A stretch of 9,256 bases of DNA from an uncultured Bacillota bacterium (GTDB lineage: Bacteria; Bacillota; Clostridia; Peptostreptococcales; Anaerovoracaceae): assembly GCA_949287115.1 (NCBI GenBank), contig CASEFF010000160.1, forward strand, positions 1-9,256. The letters run 5' to 3'. Position numbers and translations under genes: made by a program. How positions within the stretch are numbered: position 1 is the first letter of the stretch; each line of letters opens with the position of its first letter. The notes beneath the pieces are model-generated. The model saw only the letters and a list, made by a program, of their open reading frames with translations. It made no database searches and was not told where the DNA came from. Below are positions 1 through 6,847 of the stretch, piece by piece.

Positions 1-531
1 AGGTATATCCTGCACCTTCATCATCAGATCGACGAATACCGGCGACGATGCCAGCGGCTCCATGGTGTCGCCCATTATGTTTATACCGACGAAGAGGACT
101 CCGAACCCGAATATGGTCTGCCCCAGATACGAAACGAATTCTTTCTGCTTAAAGAAGAAATACATGATGAATCCTACGGCGACAAATGCCCAGGCGTAGT
201 CGCCGATGCTGAAAGCTATGAGCTGTGCCGTGATGGTCGTTCCGATATTGGCTCCCAGCACTATGCTTATGGCCTGAGGCAGTTTCATAAGTCCGGCGCT
301 GACAAAGCCGATGACCATTACCGTCGTCGCGCTGCTGCTCTGGAGCACCGCGGTCACCAGCGCTCCCGCCATGACCCCCAGCACCGGGTTTTTCGTCAGC
401 ATCGCCAGTATCGCTCTCATCTTATCCCCGGCCGCCTTCTGCAGGCCGTCACTCATGAAATTCATTCCGAATATGAACAGCGCCAGTCCACCCACCAGCG
501 TCATGATCATCTGCACAGCTCCAACACTCAT
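1..531 (-). CDS. Na/Pi cotransporter family protein, N-terminal 177 residues (3' end outside window)
   Basis: This is the N-terminal part of an integral membrane protein of the Na+/phosphate cotransporter (NptA/PNaS) family, which couples sodium entry to phosphate movement across the cytoplasmic membrane. Translation gives alternating hydrophobic segments and the family signature QSSSATT at residues 64-70, within a longer LVTAVLQSSSATTVMVIGF stretch. A second conserved turn, GANIGTT, lies at residues 93-99. This is the first of the two inverted QSSS repeats; the second repeat and any C-terminal PhoU-like domain lie beyond the window. The start is ATG at 531, with AAAGGAGA about 8 nt upstream. 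A near-consensus promoter lies upstream, in the region shared with the divergent AEC permease. The family is clear from the sequence. Phosphate as the substrate is inferred from the family, and the direction of transport cannot be told. Confidence 0.9.
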   Translation of the reverse strand, partial: MSVGAVQMIMTLVGGLALFIFGMNFMSDGLQKAAGDKMRAILAMLTKNPVLGVMAGALVTAVLQSSSATTVMVIGFVSAGLMKLPQAISIVLGANIGTTITAQLIAFSIGDYAWAFVAVGFIMYFFFKQKEFVSYLGQTIFGFGVLFVGINIMGDTMEPLASSPVFVDLMMKVQDIP

Positions 532-584
532 TTTCTTTTCTCCTTTATATCATACTCTCCATTAGCCATATATCAGCTCCATTA

Positions 585-614
585 ATTATATATATTTTCT
601 TTTAACTTTGTAAA
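585..614 (-). promoter_or_regulatory. Predicted sigma-A-type promoter for the Na/Pi cotransporter gene
   Basis: On the minus strand a TTTACA -35 box (609-614) and a perfect TATAAT -10 box (585-590) are separated by 18 bp. Transcription should begin near 578, giving a leader of about 45 nt before the ATG at 531. The surrounding 217-bp divergent intergenic region (532-748) is AT-rich and otherwise shows only a weak plus-strand promoter candidate. No operator palindrome or Pho-box-like repeat was recognised. Confidence 0.6.
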
Positions 615-686
615 GGTAAAAGCTAACAAAATCTTAACCTGTTACCGGCTTTTATTTAACAATGTCCGTCCGCACCCCGATATTTG

Positions 687-716
687 TTTCATATCCGCCG
701 CTTATTGTGTTATCAT
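687..716 (+). promoter_or_regulatory. Weak candidate promoter for the AEC permease gene
   Basis: A TTTCAT hexamer (687-692) and a TATCAT hexamer (711-716) are 18 bp apart, about 33 bp upstream of the chosen ATG at 749. The -10 is reasonable but the -35 is poor, and AT-rich sequence produces such matches easily. It is listed because the gene is divergent from its left neighbour and must have a promoter in this interval. The exact position is uncertain. Confidence 0.25.
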
Positions 717-748
717 ATATTCGGATATTTTCCGGAAGAGGTGACATA

Positions 749-1678
749 ATGCTCAACGGTATCATGAGCGTCCTCGTTGTATTCATCATCATGGGCGTGG
801 GATTTTACTTCACAAAGAGATATAAGTGGCCGGACAACACCAACAAGGTGTTCTCTTCGGCTGTGGTGCTGATCGCCGCTCCGGCTCTTGCCATAGTCAG
901 CATAGAAAACCACTTCACGCCTCAGCTGCTGCAGGCTTCGATCTGGAACCTGCTGATAATCGCAGGCAGCGTCCTTCTCATGTACCTAATAGGTATCATA
1001 CTGTCTGTCGCGATGAAACTTCCGAAAAAAAAGAAGGCGGTCTTCGTTACCACCTTCATGCTCAACAATACCATGTTCATAGGGCTTCCCATCGTCACCA
1101 TAGTGTTCGGCAGCGACGGGCTGCCCTACCTGTTCACGTTTTATCTCGTATCCATCGTCACGTTCTGGAGTCTCGGCTCCTTCACCCTTTCCGCTCAGGC
1201 GGGATCCGAAGTCCACAAGCGCTCCTTTTCCGTAAAGAACATCTTCAGCCCCGGTCTCATAGGCGTCATGATCGGATGCGTGCTTGCAGGTACCGGCATC
1301 TCCCTGCCGATGATACTCGAAACCTCCCTCACATATCTGGGAGATCTGTGCGTCCCTCTTTCCCTGCTGGTGATCGGCTCCAATCTGGCATTGTCGCTGT
1401 CCGGGGGCTTTCCGAAGATCACCGTCGACATGATCATGATAATGGTAGGGAAATTCGTGATCCACCCGCTCATAATATGGGGAGCCTTCACCCTCTTCGG
1501 CATAACGGGATTTCCTCTCAAAGTCTTCATCCTCATGGCCGCAATGCCATGTCACGCACAGACGGCCATAATGGCGGAATACTACGATCTGGAAGGAGAA
1601 TACGCTTCGAACCTCGTGAGCCTTTCCACCATCATCAGCCTGTTTACGATACCGATATATGCCGCCATACTGCTGTAA
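749..1678 (+). CDS. AEC (auxin efflux carrier) family permease
   Basis: This is a 309-residue membrane protein of the AEC family within the BART superfamily, secondary carriers that in bacteria export or import small organic anions such as malate. About ten hydrophobic segments run the length of the protein. A short lysine-rich cytoplasmic turn (LPKKKK) ends the first three. The conserved NNTMFIGLPI segment near residues 107-116 and a C-terminal MPCHAQTAIMAEYYDLEGEYAS segment match the two inverted family repeats. The reading frame is open from an ATG at 662, but the ATG at 749 is preferred. It is preceded by GAGGTG 5 nt upstream, its first residues begin the first membrane helix, and the upstream extension is non-hydrophobic filler. 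The gene converges on ribH, with 9 bp between the stop codons. The substrate cannot be predicted. Confidence 0.88.
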   Translation: MLNGIMSVLVVFIIMGVGFYFTKRYKWPDNTNKVFSSAVVLIAAPALAIVSIENHFTPQLLQASIWNLLIIAGSVLLMYLIGIILSVAMKLPKKKKAVFVTTFMLNNTMFIGLPIVTIVFGSDGLPYLFTFYLVSIVTFWSLGSFTLSAQAGSEVHKRSFSVKNIFSPGLIGVMIGCVLAGTGISLPMILETSLTYLGDLCVPLSLLVIGSNLALSLSGGFPKITVDMIMIMVGKFVIHPLIIWGAFTLFGITGFPLKVFILMAAMPCHAQTAIMAEYYDLEGEYASNLVSLSTIISLFTIPIYAAILL

Positions 1679-1687
1679 ACGCAGCGT

Positions 1688-2152
1688 CTATTCCATCTCT
1701 CTCAGCAGGTTCACCATCTCTATGGCTCCCTCCGCGCAGTCCGAGCCCTTGTTGCCCGCCTTGGTGCCTGCTCTTTCGATAGCCTGCTCGATGTTTTCCG
1801 TCGTCAGCACTCCGAACATCACCGGCACTCCCGTCTCCAGCGATACGTGAGCGATGCCCTTGGAGACTTCGTTGCATACGTAGTCGTAATGAGTCGTGCT
1901 TCCTCTTATCACCGCGCCGAGGCAGATGACCGCATCATATCTGCCGCACTTTGCCATCTTCGAAGCGGCAAGCGGTATCTCAAACGCGCCCGGTACCCAC
2001 GCGATATCTATGTCGTCTTCTCCCACATCGTGTCTTTTCAGCGTGTCAAGGGCTCCTGACAGCAGCTTTGACGTGATGAACTCGTTGAACCTCGCTGCAA
2101 CGATCCCCACTCTTATCTTTTTCGACACCAGTTTTCCTTCAAATACTTTCAT
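1688..2152 (-). CDS. ribH: 6,7-dimethyl-8-ribityllumazine synthase
   Basis: RibH condenses 5-amino-6-ribitylamino-uracil with 3,4-dihydroxy-2-butanone 4-phosphate to give the lumazine precursor of riboflavin. The 154-residue protein has the usual family length. It shows the substrate-binding segments in order: ARFNEFIT (residues 20-27), VPGAFEIP (53-60), [14 protein letters not shown] (about 79-92, containing the conserved catalytic-site histidine), FGVLTTEN (about 113-120), and [10 protein letters not shown] near residues 127-136. The family forms pentamers or 60-mer capsids; which applies here cannot be seen. The start is ATG at 2152 with AAAGGAGA 8 nt upstream. It is the last gene of the rib operon, 65 bp after ribBA. 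No convincing intrinsic terminator follows before the convergent AEC gene. Confidence 0.97.
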   Translation of the reverse strand: MKVFEGKLVSKKIRVGIVAARFNEFITSKLLSGALDTLKRHDVGEDDIDIAWVPGAFEIPLAASKMAKCGRYDAVICLGAVIRGSTTHYDYVCNEVSKGIAHVSLETGVPVMFGVLTTENIEQAIERAGTKAGNKGSDCAEGAIEMVNLLREME

Positions 2153-2217
2153 CTTTCTCTTCTCCTTTTCCGATATAATTCCGACATCTTTTCAATATCT
2201 TCATCAATATATGTTCA

Positions 2218-3417
2218 TCAGTAATCCAGTATATGCCCCATCCTCTTCTGCTTCGTCTGCAGATAGAACAGGTCGCACTCCGTAGCGTCCATCTGTATAG
2301 GCACCCTCTCTATTATCTCCATGCCGTAATCAGCAAGCTGATACACCTTGTCCGGGTTGTTCGTCAGCAGCCTCAGCTCCTTCGCTCCCAGATCTCTCAG
2401 TATCTGAGCTCCGATAAAGTATTCCCTCAGATCTCCCGGAAAACCAAGGGCCAGATTTGCATCCAGCGTATCCATGCCCCTGTCCTGAAGCTCATAGGCT
2501 TTAAGTTTGTTTATAAGGCCGATACCGCGCCCTTCCTGTCTCATGTATAGCACGATGCCGCGCCCTTCCTTTTCCACCTGCATCATGGCGGAAGCCAGCT
2601 GCTGTCCGCAGTCGCAGCGCAGCGATCCGAAAGCGTCTCCCGTCAGGCATTCCGAGTGTACGCGACACAACAGGTTTTTACCGTCTCCTATCTCGCCCTT
2701 GACGAGGGCCACGTGATGCTCGCCGTTCAGCTTGTTGACGTATCCGTATGCCATGAAGTTGCCGTATTTCGTAGGCATCTTCACGACCGCTTCACGCTCC
2801 ACCAGCTTTTCATGCTTTTTTCTGTAGTCCTGCAGCATCTTTATGGTGGTGAATTTCAGGCCGTATTCCTCAGCCAGCTCGAACAGCTCCGTCTTTCTCA
2901 TCATCGTGCCGTCGTCCTTCATGATCTCACAGCACAGTCCGCACTCCTTCAGGCCTGCCAGCCTGAGAAGATCCACCGTTGCCTCCGTATGCCCGTTTCG
3001 CTCCAGCACGCCGTTCTTCTTCGCTTTCAGCGGGAACATATGGCCCGGTCTTCTGAAATCCTGCGGCCTTGCGTCATCATCTGTGCACATCCTCGCGGTG
3101 TATCCCCTCTCCTCTGCCGATATCCCCGTTGTGGTATCCACATGGTCTATCGACACCGTGAACGCCGTCTCGTGGTTGTCCGTGTTCTCGCTGACCATCT
3201 GCGGTATCTGCAGCTTCGCGCAGAATTCCGCACTCATGGGCATGCATATGAGTCCCTTCGCCACGCTGGCCATCAGATTGACATTCTCCGTTGTGGCAAA
3301 CTGGGCGGCGCATATCATATCGCCTTCGTTTTCCCGGTCCTCATCGTCCGTCACCAGCACGACCCTGCCTGCTCGCAGATCTTCAAGTACTTCCTCTATC
3401 GTATTGAACTTATCCAT
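2218..3417 (-). CDS. ribBA: Bifunctional 3,4-dihydroxy-2-butanone 4-phosphate synthase / GTP cyclohydrolase II
   Basis: This two-domain, 399-residue enzyme makes both starting blocks of riboflavin. The N-terminal RibB domain (about 1-200) converts ribulose 5-phosphate to dihydroxybutanone phosphate. It carries the acidic metal-binding loop [10 protein letters not shown] (24-33), RRPGHMFPL (122-130) and GHTEATVDL (142-150). The C-terminal RibA domain (about 205-399) opens the GTP ring. It has the zinc cysteines C257, C268 and C270 in SEC-x10-CDC spacing, RQEGRGIGL (293-301) and TNNPDK (352-357). Both active sites look complete. The start is ATG at 3417, chosen because AAGGAGG ends 8 nt upstream and the protein then begins directly with the RibB fold. 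A TTG at 3450 in the same frame would add 11 residues and overlap ribE, but it lacks a comparable ribosome binding site. It lies 29 bp after ribE. Confidence 0.97.
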   Translation of the reverse strand: MDKFNTIEEVLEDLRAGRVVLVTDDEDRENEGDMICAAQFATTENVNLMASVAKGLICMPMSAEFCAKLQIPQMVSENTDNHETAFTVSIDHVDTTTGISAEERGYTARMCTDDDARPQDFRRPGHMFPLKAKKNGVLERNGHTEATVDLLRLAGLKECGLCCEIMKDDGTMMRKTELFELAEEYGLKFTTIKMLQDYRKKHEKLVEREAVVKMPTKYGNFMAYGYVNKLNGEHHVALVKGEIGDGKNLLCRVHSECLTGDAFGSLRCDCGQQLASAMMQVEKEGRGIVLYMRQEGRGIGLINKLKAYELQDRGMDTLDANLALGFPGDLREYFIGAQILRDLGAKELRLLTNNPDKVYQLADYGMEIIERVPIQMDATECDLFYLQTKQKRMGHILDY

Positions 3418-3425
3418 ATATAAAA

Positions 3426-3432
3426 CCTCCTT
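3426..3432 (-). promoter_or_regulatory. Ribosome binding site deciding the ribBA start
   Basis: AAGGAGG on the minus strand lies 8 nt before the ATG at 3417. It is downstream of the in-frame TTG at 3450, so it favours the shorter 399-residue RibBA. Confidence 0.75.
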
Positions 3433-3446
3433 CAGGCTTATTGTCC

Positions 3447-4118
3447 TCAAAACCCGTTCTCCATAAGAAACGCTTCGGTGATGTTCCCGCTTCCTTTTTC
3501 ACTTCCGTTTCCGGCTTTCTCCACTCCGTCGTCAAAGGTCATGAGCCGTTCGACATACTTTCCTATGATATCGTTTTCCAGATTCACGATATCTCCGTTC
3601 TTTTTACCGGACAGGATCGTGTTCGCTGACGTGTGTGGTATCACCGACACGCGGAAACTTCCGCTTTCCACCTTCGCCACCGTAAGGCTCGTGCCGTCTA
3701 TCGCCACGGAGCCCTTTTCCACTATATATCTCATGATGGCCGCCGGCGCCGCTATCTCGTACCATACGGCATTATCGTCGCGCCATATCTTCACTATGCG
3801 TCCCGTACCGTCTATATGACCCGACACGATGTGCCCGCCGAACCTTCCTCCGGCGCTCATGGCCCGTTCAAGGTTAACGGGACTGCCTGCCGTGAGCCCG
3901 CCCAGAGACGACCTGTCGAGGGTCTCGTGCATGACGTCGGCTTCAAATGTCGTTCCCGAAAACCCGGTCACCGTAAGGCACACTCCGTTCACCGCTATGC
4001 TGTCTCCCATATGCACATCCGACAGCACCTTATCGGCGGCTATGGTGATAACAGCCGACGCCGCGCCTTTTCTCACGCTTTTTACCACTCCCGTCTCTTC
4101 GACTATTCCCGTGAACAT
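3447..4118 (-). CDS. ribE: Riboflavin synthase, alpha subunit
   Basis: This enzyme catalyses the final dismutation of two 6,7-dimethyl-8-ribityllumazine molecules to riboflavin and the RibH substrate. The 223-residue sequence is a tandem duplication of the lumazine-binding barrel. The N-terminal copy begins [10 protein letters not shown] and includes GVCLTV and [13 protein letters not shown] (about residues 94-106). The C-terminal copy includes [18 protein letters not shown] and [19 protein letters not shown]. Length and motif order are normal for the family. After KYVERLM comes a linker of about 20 residues rich in Gly, Ser, Glu and Lys, then the FLMENGF tail; a tail of this type is common in Firmicutes. 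The ATG at 4118 lies inside the end of ribD (16-bp overlap), preceded by GAGGTG, so translation is probably coupled. The symbol is ribE in the Bacillus convention and ribC in E. coli. Confidence 0.97.
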   Translation of the reverse strand: MFTGIVEETGVVKSVRKGAASAVITIAADKVLSDVHMGDSIAVNGVCLTVTGFSGTTFEADVMHETLDRSSLGGLTAGSPVNLERAMSAGGRFGGHIVSGHIDGTGRIVKIWRDDNAVWYEIAAPAAIMRYIVEKGSVAIDGTSLTVAKVESGSFRVSVIPHTSANTILSGKKNGDIVNLENDIIGKYVERLMTFDDGVEKAGNGSEKGSGNITEAFLMENGF

Positions 4119-5233
4119 CTTCCGGTCACCTCGCTTTCAAGGAGTATGTCATCTCCTTCGAATACCACCCGCGGTCTGGACAGCGTAAACGCTTCCGAAG
4201 GCTCCCCGACTCCTTCTCCGCCTACAGGCGCAGGCGCATTCTTTCCTCCGAATATCTTCGGCGCTATGTACGTCTGCACCGCATTCACCACGCCGGCATC
4301 GAGGGCTGCCCAGTTGAGCGTTGCTCCTCCTTCCAGCATGACGCTGTCTATCTTCCTTTCACCCAGTTTCACCATGAGATCCTCAAGATCCATATGACCC
4401 TTCCTGAAAGCCACTTCCATTATCTCGCATCCCGCATCGCAGAGAGCCTTTCGCTTATCATGCTTTCCTGTCGTCCCTTCCCGCGATACCGCTATGATAG
4501 TCGGAACTGTCCCTGCAGTCTTCACGATCTGAGAGCCCACCGGTATCCTCATGCCCGTGTCGCATATGACCCTCACCGGATCTCTGCCTCCTTCTATCCT
4601 GCACGTCAGAAGCGGATCGTCCGCGAGCACCGTACCTATGCCGACCATTATGGCAGTGTACCTGTTCCTGTCGCGGTGTACGCGTTCTCTCGCCTGCTCC
4701 CCCGTTATCCATCTTGAGCTGCCCGTATACGTGGCTATCTTCCCGTCTGTCGTCATTGCGTATTTCATCACGACATACGGTCTTCCCGTCGTTATGTAAT
4801 GAAAAAACACCCTGTTGATCTCATCGCACTCTTCCTTGAGAAATCCTTCCACGACTTCGATGCCGCTTTCGCGAAGTATCTCCACGCCCTTTCCGGCAAC
4901 GAGAGGATTTGGATCGGACGAACCTATGATGACGCGCTTTATACCGGCCTCTATTATCGCATCCGTACAGGGAGGCTGCTTCCCGTGGTGACAGCACGGC
5001 TCAAGGGTCACGTACATATCGGCGCCACGAGGCGAATCGGTACACGCGCCGAGAGCCTCCCTTTCCGCGTGGAGATCACCGTACTTCCTGTGATATCCCT
5101 GCCCTATGATATTGCCGTCTTTTACTATGACTGCTCCCACAAGGGGATTTGGCGCCACCCTGCCGGCTCCCTTTTTCGCCAGATCCATGGCAATCCTCAT
5201 GTACACTTCGTTATCTTTCCCCATCATCGCCAT
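4103..5233 (-). CDS. ribD: Bifunctional diaminohydroxyphosphoribosylaminopyrimidine deaminase / 5-amino-6-(5-phosphoribosylamino)uracil reductase
   Basis: RibD performs the second and third steps after GTP ring opening: pyrimidine deamination, then NADPH-dependent reduction of the ribose side chain. The 376-residue protein has an N-terminal cytidine-deaminase-like zinc domain (about 1-146). Its zinc ligands are visible as H55 in HAE (55-57), C80 and C89 in the PCCHHGKQPPC motif, with E57 as the catalytic acid. The C-terminal reductase domain (about 150-370) shows MKYAMTTDGKIAT, GIGTVLADDPLLT (198-210) and the nucleotide-binding MLEGGATLN (299-307). All expected residues are present. The start is ATG at 5233, with AAGGAG 11 nt upstream; in-frame ATGs at 5227 and 5224 are further from it. 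It is the first gene of the rib operon and sits behind the FMN riboswitch leader. Confidence 0.97.
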   Translation of the reverse strand: MAMMGKDNEVYMRIAMDLAKKGAGRVAPNPLVGAVIVKDGNIIGQGYHRKYGDLHAEREALGACTDSPRGADMYVTLEPCCHHGKQPPCTDAIIEAGIKRVIIGSSDPNPLVAGKGVEILRESGIEVVEGFLKEECDEINRVFFHYITTGRPYVVMKYAMTTDGKIATYTGSSRWITGEQARERVHRDRNRYTAIMVGIGTVLADDPLLTCRIEGGRDPVRVICDTGMRIPVGSQIVKTAGTVPTIIAVSREGTTGKHDKRKALCDAGCEIMEVAFRKGHMDLEDLMVKLGERKIDSVMLEGGATLNWAALDAGVVNAVQTYIAPKIFGGKNAPAPVGGEGVGEPSEAFTLSRPRVVFEGDDILLESEVTGRCSRE

Positions 5234-5284
5234 ATCACATCATTCTCCTTTTTCCATACCCTTCATTCCGCCTTCCGCGCAATG

Positions 5285-5315
5285 AAAAAACGCCCTGACT
5301 GTTCTCCGGGGCGTT
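5285..5315 (-). terminator. Second intrinsic terminator in the rib leader (T2)
   Basis: In the transcript, AACGCCC (5315-5309) pairs with GGGCGTT (5295-5289) around a 13-nt loop, and the run of six U starting within the stem ends at 5285. The stem is 7 bp and GC-rich. It lies about 50 nt before the ribD start codon. Its 5' arm and loop contain GCCCCGGAG (5312-5304), which is almost complementary to the GGGGC-containing strand at the 5' base of the FMN aptamer (5589-5581). An antiterminator that excludes this hairpin can therefore be drawn. The loop is larger than ideal, so the termination strength is uncertain. Confidence 0.6.
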
Positions 5316-5328
5316 CATCAAAAATGGG

Positions 5329-5370
5329 ACCGCATCACGTTCCCTGTGCTTTGGTACACGTGACTGCGAT
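5329..5370 (-). other. Long stable hairpin between the two leader terminators
   Basis: The 5' arm (5370-5358) and 3' arm (5340-5329) form 12 base pairs interrupted by a single bulged G, including one G-U pair, around a 17-nt loop (5357-5341). About 3 nt after the stem comes a run of five U (5325-5321), so it could act as a weak third terminator. It could equally be a spacer or an RNA-stabilising element. It is not part of the conserved FMN aptamer, and no known riboswitch core was recognised in its loop. Confidence 0.45.
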
Positions 5371-5393
5371 CATCGATCATCAAATCGACCGTC

Positions 5394-5424
5394 AAAAAAA
5401 CTCCGAAACAAAAAAGTTCCGGAG
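5394..5424 (-). terminator. First intrinsic terminator in the rib leader (T1)
   Basis: In the transcript, CTCCGGAAC (5424-5416) pairs with GTTTCGGAG (5409-5401) to give a 9-bp stem with one G-U pair and a 6-nt all-U loop. It is followed at once by seven U (5400-5394). This is a textbook intrinsic terminator, placed 34 nt after the aptamer. Its 5' arm, as GCTCCGGAA, can instead pair with the UUCGGGGC strand at the 5' base of the aptamer with one bulged G. That gives the expected antiterminator when FMN is absent. Confidence 0.75.
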
Positions 5425-5458
5425 CATATCATCGCAAAATAAGCGCATCGCGCTTTAC

Positions 5459-5592
5459 GACCTTCTCTCATCCAGACTATACTGTCGGTTTTGGAATCTC
5501 ACCAAATCCTGACTTGGACAACCGCCAAGTCCTGTGCTCACGCACTCGCGGACTATACCGCCGATCGGGAATTTCACCCTGCCCCGAAGATC
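5459..5592 (-). promoter_or_regulatory. FMN riboswitch aptamer (RFN element)
   Basis: This leader RNA binds FMN and shuts off transcription of the riboflavin genes. Read on the minus strand, the RFN core segments appear in order: CTTCGGGGCAGGGTGAAATT, CCCGATCGGCGGTATAG, TCCGCGAG, a variable stem-loop, GGATTTGGTGAGATTCC, ACCGACAGTATAGTCTGGAT and GAGAGAAGG. The closing P1 helix is GATCTTC (5592-5586) with GAAGGTC (5465-5459), one G-U pair. The aptamer begins about 16 nt after the predicted transcription start. A small 6-bp hairpin (5455-5441) follows it, then terminator T1, the long hairpin, T2 and ribD. The identification rests on many conserved positions and on the adjacent ribD. Confidence 0.97.
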
Positions 5593-5614
5593 ACTGTATT
5601 CAGTTATCAATATA

Positions 5615-5643
5615 ATAATATCCCCATACCATCACTTTGTCAA
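5615..5643 (-). promoter_or_regulatory. Promoter of the rib operon
   Basis: A perfect TTGACA -35 box (5638-5643) and a TATTAT -10 box (5615-5620) are separated by exactly 17 bp. Transcription should start near 5608, just ahead of the FMN aptamer. The -35 box begins 4 bp after the stop codon of the TadZ-like gene, so there is no room for a terminator between them. Confidence 0.85.
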
Positions 5644-5647
5644 TACT

Positions 5648-6787
5648 TCATATCTCCGTTATCCGCGCCGTCAGCTCCTTTATATCGCGGCCGAAGCTGC
5701 CATCCGGAAATATGCGTTTCACTTCGCCCCTCTGGAGAAAAGTGTCGCTGTACGATATGCGCACCATCGCTCCGCTCTCAGCCTCACGGTCACCGTCAGA
5801 CGCTTTTCCGTCCGGATATCCGCGTCCCGCCATGTTCTCCACCTCTATCAGTCTTTCCGATATCCCGCTCCCGCAGCTGCACATCAGATGGCGCATATAC
5901 TGCCTTCTCCGCGCTCCGTTTTCCGTGCTTTTCGCGATGAGGCATATACGTTCCGCCATACCAAGACACGATATGTCTGCCGCCGAAAGTCCGCGGCCGA
6001 TATCCACGACGATCACATCGTATCTGCCGCTGTCCGCAACGGAAGCGATAAAGGTCTCCATCTCTTCCGCAGGCAGATCGCGCAATGGATTTCTTCCCTC
6101 CGTGGGCGCGAAGGCCTCCACTCCGAAATCATCCCTCAGCACGTATCCCTGCAGATCCGGAGGTCCGCTCTCACCGGCTGCGCCGCCGCACGATGCCGTC
6201 ATATCCCTTCCCATCAGATGGTAGAGATATACTCCCGTTCCTCTCATGCCTTCACCGCCGCGCATGAACTCTCCCGTCGACTCCGTCTCCTCAAGGGAAA
6301 CGTACATGACGCGCTTTCCCGCAAACCTGCTGAGCTCCTGAGCCACCGCCAGCGAAATGACGGTGCAGCCGGTGCCGCCCGCCCACGACGCGAAGGCTAT
6401 GATCTTCGCGGTGCGCCTTTTCATATTGACGTTCTTCCTGCCTGTCAGATATCCGTATATCTCGAGCAGAGATGCGACGGTGCTGCGGGCGCTGTCGTAC
6501 TTATACAGACAGAATCTCCTGTTACCGAAATCCTTCGTCGCCATGGACCGTTTATCCGACAGCAGTACTATCCTTTCTCCGAACACCTTCTCTGCTTCCG
6601 CACCGTCCCACAATATCAGATCTCCCGATACGAGTCTTCCCTCACCCGCTTCCCTTGCCCTGGCAAAAAATTCATCCTTGCCGGCAAGCCTGATGATGAC
6701 GCCTTCGCAGAGATGCTGTATGGCTCTGCCGAGAGCTCTCCCGTAATCACGATCGTCCGTTACTATGACAAGCGATATGTTTTCCAC
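5648..6787 (-). CDS. TadZ/CpaE-like protein: atypical receiver domain plus degenerate MinD/ParA-type ATPase domain
   Basis: The 379-residue product has the two-domain plan of TadZ/CpaE, cytoplasmic proteins that position Tad pilus machinery at a cell pole. Residues about 4-110 begin ISLVIVTDD and resemble a stripped-down response-regulator receiver. Residues about 126-379 form a MinD/ParA-like ATPase with a P-loop at AGGTGCT (136-142), a SLEE segment (188-191 of the longer frame, 164-167 here) in place of the usual DLD, and a Walker B-like YDVIVVDIG (256-264). The ParA signature lysine is Ala136 and the P-loop lysine is Cys141, so ATP hydrolysis is doubtful; TadZ proteins are known for variant Walker A motifs. 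No tad, flagellar or par genes adjoin it. The frame is open to an ATG at 6859, but GTG at 6787 is preferred: AGGAGGTG lies 7 nt upstream, the fold begins there, and a consensus promoter covers the 6859 ATG. The ATG at 6829 is the main alternative. Exact role unknown. Confidence 0.8.
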   Translation of the reverse strand: MENISLVIVTDDRDYGRALGRAIQHLCEGVIIRLAGKDEFFARAREAGEGRLVSGDLILWDGAEAEKVFGERIVLLSDKRSMATKDFGNRRFCLYKYDSARSTVASLLEIYGYLTGRKNVNMKRRTAKIIAFASWAGGTGCTVISLAVAQELSRFAGKRVMYVSLEETESTGEFMRGGEGMRGTGVYLYHLMGRDMTASCGGAAGESGPPDLQGYVLRDDFGVEAFAPTEGRNPLRDLPAEEMETFIASVADSGRYDVIVVDIGRGLSAADISCLGMAERICLIAKSTENGARRRQYMRHLMCSCGSGISERLIEVENMAGRGYPDGKASDGDREAESGAMVRISYSDTFLQRGEVKRIFPDGSFGRDIKELTARITEI

Positions 6788-6794
6788 ATCGGGC

Positions 6795-6802
6795 ACCTCC
6801 TT
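6795..6802 (-). promoter_or_regulatory. Ribosome binding site deciding the TadZ-like gene start
   Basis: AGGAGGTG on the minus strand lies 7 nt before the GTG at 6787. It is the strongest Shine-Dalgarno match near any candidate start of this gene and places translation about 50 nt after the predicted transcription start. Confidence 0.6.
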
Positions 6803-6847
6803 CACCGGCGTATCAATGCGCCAAATCATGGTAAATTCTTCCTTTTT

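Noticed and set aside
1670..1685. Short inverted repeat at the AEC/ribH junction as a bidirectional terminator
   Set aside because: The stem is only 4 bp (CTGC/GCAG) and no U run follows on either strand.
826..1782. A 318-codon plus-strand frame overlapping the AEC permease and the end of ribH
   Set aside because: It is in a different frame of the AEC gene and is rich in His, Arg and Ser, with no hydrophobic pattern or motif. The AEC frame carries the conserved membrane protein.
3418..3450. Longer RibBA starting at TTG 3450 and overlapping ribE
   Set aside because: The perfect AAGGAGG lies between this TTG and the ATG at 3417, at the right distance for the ATG. The 11 extra residues are not part of the RibB domain.
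5368..5382. Tandem GATCATC direct repeat in the rib leader
   Set aside because: Two copies of a 7-mer, partly self-complementary; too short to call a repeat element or an operator.
5536..5545. Eight-base match AGCACAGG shared by the riboswitch variable region and the loop of the hairpin at 5329-5370
   Set aside because: In a leader of about 375 nt a single repeated 8-mer is expected by chance, and no wider similarity flanks it.
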